NCBI GenBank assembly: GCA_050084515.1
Contig: CM114274.1
Coordinates: forward strand, 38,936,001 to 39,000,000
Direction: 5' to 3'
DNA: 64,000 bases
Source: Blasia pusilla
Taxonomy: Eukaryota; Marchantiophyta; Marchantiopsida; Blasiales
Made by a program: the position numbers and the translations under genes. Under the pieces are notes generated by a model, which was given only the letters and a program-made list of their open reading frames with translations, was not told the origin of the DNA and made no database searches. This document shows positions 25,525 through 34,870 of the stretch, one piece after another. Each line of letters starts with the position of its first letter. Position 1 is the stretch's first letter.

Positions 25525-25960
25525 GGTCATTCAACAACCGCGGCTTTCGTAAGAGTGAGTATTAGACAACTCGCGATTCACAATGTGTGTAGATTTCAAT
25601 AAATCAACCTCAGAGTGTTTGATTGTGGATGTAGCTTCCGCACGAGAAGTGAACCACATACATCTCATGTGATTCATATGAGAGACTGTCCAATTTCTTC
25701 CAACATGTATCCTTATGTTGAGCAATAGCTAAGTTCTCAAACGCTATGGGCATAACTCTACAAAAAATCTCCGCCCTCTCAGAACATGCTTGCATTCACA
25801 CATCCAGGTTATCAAGATCCAACATTCCTTTCATGTTGCGTTGGATAGATGCAAGTAAGTACAACTCTATCCCATAGAACAAACACTATGGTGAGAATGA
25901 CGCCAAGGATGCATGTTGAGTGAAGTGATATCCAATAGACAACCATAACAACTACAAACC
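25525..25960 (-). pseudogene. Integrase C-terminal remnant of the methyltransferase/PHD family
   Basis: On the minus strand the frame reads CSERAEIFCRVMPIAFENLA then IAQHKDT. It matches the segment just downstream of the integrase core of copy A (RVMPIAFENLAIAQHRDT, about 44,490-44,560). The DNA similarity continues to about 25,950 (GGTGAGAATGACGCCAAGGATGC). It lies against the LTR-like repeat on its left in the order expected for the 3' end of such an element. There is no catalytic core. Confidence 0.65.
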
Positions 25961-26371
25961 TCACTCCCTTAAACATCCTCCCTTAATTCTCTTCGAAATT
26001 TAAAAAAATCTTTCCATCGATAATTGATTTTCTTTCCTCGACTTCCAATGCCATGTGTTTGAAATAAATAAAGGATTTTCCCATGATAATATAGATTCGT
26101 GTCGATACCTCATATTATGGACCATAAAAAAAATTCACATTTTTTTGTTTCATTTTCCATACTTCCAAACTCCTTTCTTGTTATCCCATCTCCACATGTC
26201 TCCGAAAAAGTGTATAAATGGAAGAAACCACCCTCCCTTTATAATAATAATAAATTTATTCAGATGAAAAAATTCCCTTTCATTTGCAAAATCTCTCCGC
26301 ATGATCTTTGACAACCCTATTCACAATGCATTTAGACTTCTCTCCCCTTCTAAATATTGAAACGTGTTTTT
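25961..26371. other. AT-rich sequence with a Helitron-like end
   Basis: No gene. CCCATGATAATATAGATT near 26,080-26,097 is an inverted TCTATATTATCATGGG-type terminus. Overlapping ~70-codon frames look like chance. Confidence 0.35.
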
Positions 26372-26443
26372 AGTAAACTATGGACAACTTCAACTAAAAA
26401 TGTTTTTAGTTATGTTTTCAGTTAAAGTTGTCCATAGTTTACT
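26372..26443. repeat. 24-bp foldback with one mismatch
   Basis: AGTAAACTATGGACAACTTC at the start of 26,372-26,395 pairs with 26,420-26,443 around a 24-base loop. The loop can itself pair (ACTAAAAA with TTTTTAGT). Confidence 0.85.
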
Positions 26444-26454
26444 TTCACATAATG

Positions 26455-27165
26455 TTGCGCATATTCTCACACTATCCAAAACATGTTTTCTTATCCCATA
26501 CTGCGATTTTTTTTTCTCCTCTTGATAAAAAGAAAATATTGCAAATCAAAACTACATTCTCTTACTAATCTATATTATTATGGGAGAGTGCCTTCTTGAG
26601 TTGCAGACACGTCTTGTCTAACACGTGGCACTGGGTATCAAGAAAATATTTCTCCTTATATGGGCAGCAAGAAAAAAGTTTGAATTTGTATGCAAGATCA
26701 TTAATCCCTTCCCTGCACGGGCTATACAGTAAAAAAATCTCTTCAAACACTTCCTCATTTCCTTACTAGTATATTCTCACATTATCCAAAACACGTTTCC
26801 TTATCCCTTACTACAGAAAAAAATTTCTCCTCTTGATAAAAATAAAATATTGCAAATCAAAATCATATTCTCTTACTAATTTATGTTATTATGGGAGAGT
26901 GGCTTCTCGATTTACAAACACCTCTCCGCTTAACACGTTGCAACTAGACAACAAGAAAAAAAGTTTGAATGTGTGTGCAACATCATTAATCTCTTTCCTT
27001 CACGATCTATACACTAACAAATATTTTTCAAACATTTTTTTATTTCCTTATTTATATATTCTCATACTATCAAAAACATGTTTCCGTAACCCCTACAAAG
27101 GAAAATATTTCCCCTCGATAAAAAAGAAAGTATTGCAAACCAAAACTAATTTTGCTTACTAGTAT
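26455..27165 (+). mobile_element. Tandemly duplicated Helitron-like units
   Basis: A ~300-base unit made of flank plus a short Helitron-like insert occurs twice in direct order, with a third partial flank. Insert one (26,579-26,769) starts TCTATATTATTATGGG after A and ends TTACTAG before T, the canonical A/TC...CTAG/T arrangement. Insert two (26,880-27,054) has the same body with decayed ends (TTTATGTTATTATGGG, TTATTTA). Flank phrases TCTTGATAAAAA, ATTGCAAATCAAAA and TATATTCTCACA recur at each boundary. No coding capacity. Confidence 0.75.
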
Positions 27166-27900
27166 GGATAGATTAAAATATCCACACCTATTGTTCGTCA
27201 ACCGGGCGGAAATTATTAGAGTATCCCGATCCAGGCTAGGAGGACTAGTCGAAAGGGCAAATACGACCCAAAGAGATTATTAACCCAAAAAGACACGTGT
27301 CACCAGAAGCGTGACACCCCTAGATATTGTGCGGGCCAACAACACACCCGCAGAATTGAATCATTTGTCCCTTCCCTCAAAAGCGTCTGGATTGCCTTCG
27401 CAGCGGCGCCTGTAGCATATCCGATAAGCGGGCAGGGCAGACCTCTGCTGCAAAAGTGCCACGACATGGTTGTCGCGTGCTGCGACCGCCAACGCGACCA
27501 CCACACCAAAGTGACCGGCCAACATTGGGCTACTAGGTAGGCTTTGTACAGGGCCTAAAGAGCTGAAAAGGCGCTCTTTGGGCGGCGCTGAGAATTATGG
27601 GGTTTCTTTTGGGGTATTCTACGAGGGACTAACTACAACGGCAACAAAAAGCCTACGACCTTGTACGTTTCACGTTGAACTGAAAGGGGCAAAGATGTGT
27701 GTGCCGAATGGATACCGGTTCGGGAAGTCGGTACTCGGGAATCGTTGCAGGCAGAAAAGTCACACCTTTTCGAGAACGCGAACGACGGTCTTCCGTGGGG
27801 AGATTTTTAATTAGGCGTTGTTAAAAGGAGGAAAACAATACCTCAATACCTGAAGTACAAAACGGGGGGGGGGGACAATCAGTGGGTCGCAGGAGAAAAA
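27166..27900. other. GC-richer island, no gene assigned
   Basis: A CpG-containing block with a palindromic ACGT element (GACACGTGTC near 27,290) and a G11 run at 27,864-27,874. Short frames (69-78 codons) have no recognisable motif. It could be a promoter or exon of an undetected gene, or old transposon sequence. Confidence 0.3.
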
Positions 27901-28960
27901 GGGAAGCCCTTAGAAACTATAACTACTGCAAATTTTTACCCGTCATATGTACTCCATGGATAGATATGAAAAACCTGCACAACTGCAAAATACGTCAATA
28001 CGGAAGAAAGGATTTGATTTGATTTTAATATCTATTCTTCAAAAGATTTTTCACTATTTTATGCCTACTATTGGAAATTTTCATTTTTTAAATAAATGCA
28101 ACAGTAAAAATCAAAGTAATTACCGAAACCTCTCTTCTCTTCCATTTCTAGCTTAGTGTAAGATAAAGCACAAATTAAAGAGAGTTAAAAGGCTTCATGT
28201 TTCATGCGGTGCCTCGCATTGGGAGCTTATCAGCTGAGTTAATGCAAATAATAATGTGATATTCATCAACAATAGAAATTATCATGTTTTTAGTTCCACT
28301 TATGAATATGACCAACATTGAGATGGTTTCTAGCAATGGTCATGGGTTTCCCATTGCTCCAATTTGCCTCGTACTCTTATTGGCTTGGGCAAGTTGCAAA
28401 ACTATGAAGAAGCATTGTCTACAAGGATTGTGTAGAGGATTTTTCATAGAGGATTTTATGCTCTCTCTACACATAGAAGCCACTCTCATGAGTAATATAG
28501 AACATGATACTCTTACTATAGGAAATTTAAAGCATAAGAAAAAAAAGTACCCTTACTTCATCGCATGAAACCATTCTCTTCTAATTTGGATCATATTTAG
28601 AGAATAACTTCTTTTCTAATGATACAGATCTCTCTTCTCCTTATGCAATTGTGCATAAACTTTATGCTAGTCTACGTGTGGTCCATTTGTTTCCTCAATA
28701 AGTTTAGGTTGTGCAAGTTAAATAATCCCATAACAAGTCATATGGATAGTTTTTAAGGTACTCATTACCTCAAAAAGTTGTGAAGTAGTTAAAGGGGTCC
28801 TAGTATCCCTATAATGTAAGTCTTGTCTCAACTAGTTCCCAAATGATGTGGCGGAAATTGAAAGTATGTAAAAAGATAAGATAGGGGGAGCAAAATAAAT
28901 TTTTCCTAGGTCCCAATAAATTCCAATGGAAACTCGAGACAACATTCATGCATATGCATG
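27901..28960. other. AT-rich intergenic sequence
   Basis: The longest frame (28,284-28,568, 94 codons, plus) has a hydrophobic stretch but no known motif and no supporting context. I regard it as unproven. Confidence 0.3.
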
Positions 28961-29022
28961 AGTTTTTTAGCCTCCCTCTTTCTTAAGTGCTCGTGTGAAA
29001 GAAAGAGGGAGGCTAAAAAACT
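28961..29022. repeat. Perfect 23-bp hairpin
   Basis: AGTTTTTTAGCCTCCCTCTT followed by TCT (28,961-28,983) is exactly inverted at 29,000-29,022 around a 16-base loop. A perfect stem of this length is either a very recent foldback or an expressed hairpin RNA precursor. Confidence 0.92.
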
Positions 29023-29346
29023 AATGGCAATTCAAAGAATTCCAAAAATTTTCGTATATCAAATTGAAAGACACTAATATCACGATAATGCAGTTATAAT
29101 ATAAATTAATATATAATTTAACTAAATAAAATAAAATTTGGAGGTGTATGAAGATTTATTTACTACCCATATTATTATTATATATTGCTCCTTCGACTTT
29201 CAAATGCTTGTCCTATCGATGTCGAGAAGTTTAAATTTTGAAACATGCTTTTACATGGGGGCCAATTTTGGGATGCATGATCCATTTTGGGGGTTATCAA
29301 ATTAGATTCATTTTTGAGGTTATTGAAATTCAGATTAAAACAACTA

Positions 29347-29375
29347 CTAGCAAGATGTTCGTGCAATGCACGGGA
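29347..29375 (-). mobile_element. Helitron 3' terminus
   Basis: Read on the minus strand, a CCCGTGCATTGCACG hairpin is followed nine bases later by CTAG and then T, the standard plant Helitron 3' end. The element would extend rightward; I could not find its 5' end. Confidence 0.6.
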
Positions 29376-29700
29376 AATAAAAAAGTGTTCGAAAAACTAA
29401 CATATAACCAATGAAGAGAAGAGATAAATTATGCTTCACAAATTCAAAAAAATTCTTGTTACCGTAACATATGAAATATTTGTTTGTTGCTCAATAATCA
29501 AAGCCATGTTTACAAATCAGAAAAAACACTCTCATAATAATTAACATATTAATAATTAAAATGATCCACCATAGTTAAATCCATAAGATATTTACGATGT
29601 GTCGTGTAATAAGATGTGGATATTAATTAGTGTCCAAAATTTTAAAATATACATATGAATTTTCCAATATTGCAAAATTTTAAAAATAAACATTTTCTGC
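29376..29700. other. AT-rich sequence
   Basis: I see nothing beyond the possible Helitron body extending from the terminus on its left. Confidence 0.3.
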
Positions 29701-30840
29701 AGTGATCATATGTTATTCGGTTGTGAGAAACAAAGGATTCAATCAATTATGTCGACTGCATGAACCATCTCAACGGCCAAGACTCGCCGGTCTAAGTTTC
29801 GGTACCAAAGCAGGAGTAGTAGGGCCCACATGGGCCACTCGTCGCCGGCCGGCGTACGAACTGAAAGATTGTGTCCGGTTCAAGTCCGGATCGCTCAACA
29901 TCCATCCATCCATCCACCAAGATGGCAAACTGATGGCAGAACTCGAATCTTCTTGCAACTGGACTGTTGACGTAAGGGAGGGAGGATTGACGGAAGCAGA
30001 TCTGGATGGACGCAAGACGCGAATCGGTATTGATTTTATTCTGTCCATTTCCACGTTTCCGTAGATCAGATCGCAGGGTCCCTGACTCGGGGCCGGTTCC
30101 GGTCTTCATTTCTTGAGCTCCCTCTTTTGTATCGTTATAGGTTTCCATCCTTTTTCAACATATATATATTTTATTCTTTTCTTTATAGGCAGCAGCGCAT
30201 GAGTCCAAGGGTTGGTGGGGGCACGCTTGTCCGCAAGAAACAACCGCATCCGTCCAAACCACTGTACAATGCTAGAACATCGGTGAGCGCCGTTTCTTTC
30301 GTTGCTGGGAGTCTGGGAGGACGGCAGAAGGAAATGCGCCTTGCTGCCGTCCGTAAGGACACCCGACTGGGAGTCGCCGGTTACCTCCTTTGTTGTAGTT
30401 GTAGGACTCGGGTACAGCTGGTCGCAGCACGTATGTTCTTGTCCGGCTCGACTTCGCTCGCTCTGTAGGTAACCGCGGTTACAAAAAGTGAAGTCTTTCC
30501 AAATAAAGAAAGAAATGTGGAGTTCGTATTGTATTCCGATCGGATTATGAGACCGAGCGCCGGTTCTTAAGCGGATGAAGTGCTGATAAGGCGGTCGAAA
30601 AGTGAAAACCATTAAACCAGTTTGAATTAGTTTATTGGTGAGTTGTTTGTTGGCGACATTCGATCGGATCGGGAAAGCGCCGGGAAAGTGGGTTTTTGTT
30701 TGAGTTTGAGGTCCTGAGATTTTGTGTCGGTTTCTGCGCCCATCGGTTTTGGAGTTGGATGCTCTAGCGATCCACTTGGATCCGCTCTGTTGCCAAGAAA
30801 AGTGTGCGCCCATGAGTTGGTGGCCATATCTGACCAAAAT
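29701..30840. other. GC-richer island with unassigned open frames
   Basis: CpG-rich relative to its flanks. The minus-strand frame 30,106-30,837 (243 codons) is the second longest in the window. It has low-complexity, basic, promoter-like composition and no motif I know. Plus-strand frames of 113-120 codons overlap it. ATCCATCCATCC repeats lie near 29,900. CCCTCTTTTGTATCGT...CATCCTTTTTC at 30,120-30,165 repeats a phrase from 23,048-23,095. A real gene cannot be ruled out. Confidence 0.3.
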
Positions 30841-32177
30841 TCATGGAGTAAGTGCTAATGGGATGGTATCGATATAAAATCTTAGAAGTGAGAATACATG
30901 CTTTGAATGATGTAGACAATATCTTTTTCAAACGCGCATGTGGCCATAGTGGGTACTTGACTCTTTGAGTTTCTATTGTGTTTTTCTGATGGGTTTTTCA
31001 TCATGCATATTTATTAAGGTTTGTCACTTTCCTGAAATCGCAATGAGATGACAATTTCGTGAGTTGAGGACCTCAATTGGGGTGCCAGGTGGTAGGGTAA
31101 GGGTTGGAGATCATGTGGAATTTCTTTTCTTCTATAAAAATGCTCGATGGAAAACCCATCAGAGATACAAAAGAGGGGGGGGGGGGATAGAGAGCCAAAA
31201 ACCCGCAAGCCATAACCGGCCTTGAAAAGAAAGAAGGGGGGGGGGCTTCCAAAATGAAGGGCCGATTAGTTGTAGGGACATTTCATAGGAGATGATTGGA
31301 TCTGGCCATACTTATGGGGATGTTTACTTTCTCTTGCACTTTGAACTTATGGTGCAAGAAAAAGCGACCCTCCTCATGACTAATTTTTCCCGGAGCAAGG
31401 TAAAATAATTGGTTTGAAATGTCAACGTTTTGGAAGTTGGTAAAAAAATTCAGCACTTGACAAAACTCCACACATTTATTACCTTGATTTATTGTCGTTG
31501 CACGTCCCGAAAGACGGAAAGCCTTTTAAAATTTTGGCAAAAGGTATTTTGCTTCAATCTCAAAGGCTCTCATCTAGATTTCTTCTTTCCAGTCAGATTT
31601 GAGAGCACTTGATCCGTCTTCCCTTAAGAGTGCGCTACCACTCTTCCATAGCCTCCAATACACTCTTAAGGGCATCAATTTTCTTATACACCAAAATAAA
31701 GTCCTCTCACATAGGGGTGTTGCAAGCATCATCTCACTTCTAGGTCCATTTCCAGGGACTTGGCCCAATTTTTTTCCTTGTTTATTCATAGAATTGCATC
31801 TTAAAAATTCCGCCACTTAAATCTTCTATCCAAAAATTCACACATAGCAAGAGAGAGACAACAATGGTATGTTGCTTTAGACGAAAGGCGACTGATTTCA
31901 ACTTAGAATTTAGAAAAAAGAGTTAGTGTAATTTGGATGATTTAAAGGGGAAAACCACCCAAAAAGATCCTTGCGCCTATTCATCCTCGGGTTAATGGGA
32001 CAAGAGTTAGAAGTGGGTTATGATTCACGAGGGGCTCGGGCGAAATAGTCCATTCTTGTAGATCTTCGGACCTAGGACCTGCACCTTTACAAGGAGCATG
32101 CCCTCTACTCCACCAAAGTCTCATGTGTGTAATGAATGGTATTAATACATTTCTTAATCTCTTATCCAAATAGGGTT
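30841..32177. other. AT-rich intergenic sequence with poly-G tracts
   Basis: G12 at 31,175-31,186 and G10 at 31,236-31,245 are the only clear features. The minus frame 31,574-31,816 (80 codons) is unassigned. Confidence 0.35.
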
Positions 32178-32222
32178 AGATTTTGACCTCTAGACGCTAG
32201 AATTCACTAGAGGTCAAAATCT
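32178..32222. repeat. Perfect 16-bp hairpin
   Basis: AGATTTTGACCTCTAG (32,178-32,193) is inverted exactly at 32,207-32,222 around a 13-base loop. Confidence 0.9.
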
Positions 32223-32760
32223 CATAATAGGCGCTAGAGTGCACCAGATGAACACCTGAGGCACGTGGGATCATCTACAACCTATCCTTTGTAACAAGAA
32301 AACCCTCATGGGTTTCTTTTGTTTTGGTTTTGCACTTGAGGATGTATTTTATATGATTGTCATAATTTGGATGTTAAACCTAGACGGGAACCTCTGAAAA
32401 TTGCTAAGAAAAAAAACATCTCAATTTATCACGATCGCCCTCCATTTAAAATGATCTCTTGGGACATTTAGATCTCATTGTCTCCTTTCTTGTCTAGATG
32501 GAAAGGTTCTCCCAAATTTGTTCATTTTCTACGGAAATTCTCGTCTCAACATAAAGTAATAAAAAATGCACGGGTCTGAATATCGAGCAAACTTGTAGAA
32601 GCATATCCGACACCAAAAAATTAAAATTTACAGAAAGGATTAACTTCATTGAAAATTATTTTGTTAATATAATGTAAAGAATTTCCATTGGAAACAACCC
32701 AGGTCAGAAACGGAACCGGGGTCAGATTAGACTTGAAGAACGTTCGGAACAACAGCTCGA
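32223..32760. other. AT-rich intergenic sequence upstream of the F-box gene
   Basis: No gene or repeat is seen. It ends abruptly at the GC-rich promoter region. Confidence 0.4.
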
Positions 32761-33459
32761 CCAGGAACGAACTCCGTAAAAGGCGCTGACGTGGCGGCGG
32801 GCGGGGCGGGGAAGAAGGGGCGTGACAGACAGCGATCGGGGACCGCGGCGGTCCTCATGTCTCGCGCGAAGGGTGTTGTTCTAATACCGTGTGCTTCTCT
32901 CGGAGAAGGCCGCTCGCGCGCGCCCGATCTATTGACGAACTATTTACGAAAGAATGCGGCCTAAGGAATCGGGACGGACGCGTAAAGTGCGGGAGTCGTA
33001 CAACCCGGCTGCCGGGGCAGAACGTCCGCCTCCACCACTTCGTATGCGCGACCTTTTACAGGATACGTGCATCCAGTCCAAACCCATGGCTGTCGGCGAG
33101 ACAATATAAAGGGGCTCCGAGTCGCCTTGCAGGGTGTGGGGTCTTGCAGTGCAAGACGCGTGTGGTGCACGAAGACTTTTCAAGGCGTGGGTAGCTAGCT
33201 TCCGGGAAACGGCTGGGAATCGTAGAGCAGTCGAGGAGGGAGCAGCTCTCCTTGAATGAATCTCATCTGCGCAGAAGTGCCCATCGATTTACTTAGGGAG
33301 CGGAACAGAGAGCGAGCGAATGCTGAAATCGAAGTGAACGAGAGCCGTGGGGAACCTGCAGTGACGGAGAAGAGGAGATTCATATCGGAGTGCAGGAGGA
33401 GGTGGAAAAATAAAGAGATATAGTTTATAAGAAGGCGAGGACGGAAGATTGGGTGTGGA
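32761..33459 (+). promoter_or_regulatory. GC-rich promoter and 5' leader of the F-box/kelch gene
   Basis: CpG and G+C content rise sharply here. TGACGTGGC at 32,787-32,795 is a bZIP-type ACGT element, followed by a GGCGGGGCGGGG string. TATAAA at 33,105-33,110 is a plausible TATA box, which would place transcription start near 33,135-33,145 and leave a ~320-base leader before the ATG at 33,460. Position and composition suggest this; it is not proven. Confidence 0.6.
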
Positions 33460-34641
33460 ATGACGGTGAAGATTGAGTCTGGTCGTCGAAGGAAGGTCGC
33501 GGATTACGCTGACAGGGTGAAGGACGACGTAACGATGGAAAGCTTGATCCCGGGTCTGCCCTACGACATGGCCTTGCAATGTCTTGCAAAAGTCCCGCTT
33601 GCTGCGCTGAGGGGGGTCTGCAAGACATGGCAGGATATGGTAGACAACTCAGAAGATTTCCATCGAGTGAGGGCTGGTTTCGGCCTCGATGATGCGAACT
33701 GGCTGTACACTTTGGTGCACCTAGATGACGGACGCTGCCGCTGGCATGCGTTCGATCCTCTCAACATGACATGGTGCGCAATCCCTGAAATGCCCGACGA
33801 CACGGATTTCCAGCTCACGAGCCAGGGTAGCATTGGAGTGTGTCATTCCGTGCAGTGTGCCAGCACGAAGAAGAAATTGATCATGATCGCGGGATTGAAG
33901 CGGCCAGAGTCAGATGAAGGGCAGAGTTGGTCGCAACTAGAGCCCGCCTTGAAGCAGCCATGGGTTTTCGATCCGCGGAAGGGCACATGGAGAAAGGGAA
34001 AACCATTCAGCACGCCTCGAAAATGGTGTGTCACCGGAGTAGCGGATGAGAAGGTCTATGTCATCAGCGGCAGCGGGCAGCACTGGAACATGAGCTTGGC
34101 CAAGAAGACAGAAGTCTACGATCCAGAGGCCGATGCGTGGGACTCGCTGCCGAATTTGGAGTCGTCCAAGTTCAGCGGGGAAGCCATCGCCGCTGTGACT
34201 GTGGATGGCAATCTGCACATGGTGAGTGGGAAAGGAGTACTTTTCAAAGAAGGAGCAGTGTACAGTCCTGCGACTCGGAAGTGGTCGAAGATGCCTCTGG
34301 GGATGAGGAAAGGCTGGACCGGATCATGCGTCTCTGTGAACAACCGCTTCTACGCCCTCGACGATTTGGCCGGAAAGCTCCACACTTACGATGCGGATGC
34401 CGATAGCTGGAAGCTCGTCATGGAGGATCCACTGCTGAAGCATCTCACGGACTTGATTTCCATGAACGGGAAAATCTTCGCGATCGTGAACAAAATCGTT
34501 CCCGGGAATGGGAGGGTCCAGAGTCACTCCGTGAGGATCATCGACGTCGCTTCCGAATCGCCCCGCATCTTCTCCGAGAGCGTTCCTGAAGGCCGACTCG
34601 TGTCCTTACAGATTCTCGCTCGACTGCGTTGCCGGCGATAG
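33460..34641 (+). CDS. F-box/kelch-repeat protein (SKIP25-like), intact and intronless
   Basis: This encodes 393 residues in one exon. F-box proteins are the substrate-recognition subunits of SCF ubiquitin ligases: the F-box binds SKP1 and the C-terminal repeats choose the target. Residues ~28-70 form the F-box (LIPGLPYDMALQCLAKVPL..., then VCKTWQDMV). From ~115 onward come about five kelch blades, each with a hydrophobic-plus-glycine strand and a Y/F-D-P...W pair: LIMIAGL/WVFDPRKGTW, VYVISGSG/TEVYDPEADAW, LHMVSGKG/AVYSPATRKW, FYALDD/LHTYDADADSW, then KIFAIVNK. Length and layout match plant SKIP25-type proteins. Codon GC is far higher than in the surrounding DNA. The start was chosen as the first ATG of the frame, about 320 bases after the TATA box. 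The substrate is unknown. Confidence 0.92.
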   Translation: MTVKIESGRRRKVADYADRVKDDVTMESLIPGLPYDMALQCLAKVPLAALRGVCKTWQDMVDNSEDFHRVRAGFGLDDANWLYTLVHLDDGRCRWHAFDPLNMTWCAIPEMPDDTDFQLTSQGSIGVCHSVQCASTKKKLIMIAGLKRPESDEGQSWSQLEPALKQPWVFDPRKGTWRKGKPFSTPRKWCVTGVADEKVYVISGSGQHWNMSLAKKTEVYDPEADAWDSLPNLESSKFSGEAIAAVTVDGNLHMVSGKGVLFKEGAVYSPATRKWSKMPLGMRKGWTGSCVSVNNRFYALDDLAGKLHTYDADADSWKLVMEDPLLKHLTDLISMNGKIFAIVNKIVPGNGRVQSHSVRIIDVASESPRIFSESVPEGRLVSLQILARLRCRR

Positions 34642-34870
34642 TTACCTCCTGCCTGTTGGAGTTCTCACATGCGGAAGACCTTTCTCCACGCGAAATGTGG
34701 TGGAGAGTGGAGCTGAGAATAGTGTACAGTGACGACAGCGTAGATACTAGTTTTCCCTGGTCGGGACAATGTGACCGACGGTTTTGACATCATTTTGTAC
34801 AACTTGAAAAAAATTAAACCGAATTTCTCTTTGTCTGCGTTGCTTTGATCTCATCTCAAATTTGCGGTTA
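34642..34870 (+). terminator. 3' untranslated region of the F-box/kelch gene
   Basis: The stop TAG is followed by ~170 bases and then an AT-rich stretch with AATTAAAC near 34,812, a possible polyadenylation signal. The exact end is not determinable. Confidence 0.4.

Noticed and set aside
30106-30837. 243-codon minus-strand frame as a protein gene
   Set aside because: There is no recognisable domain, composition resembles promoter or intergenic DNA, and overlapping frames on the other strand are similar in length; it is kept only as an unassigned island.
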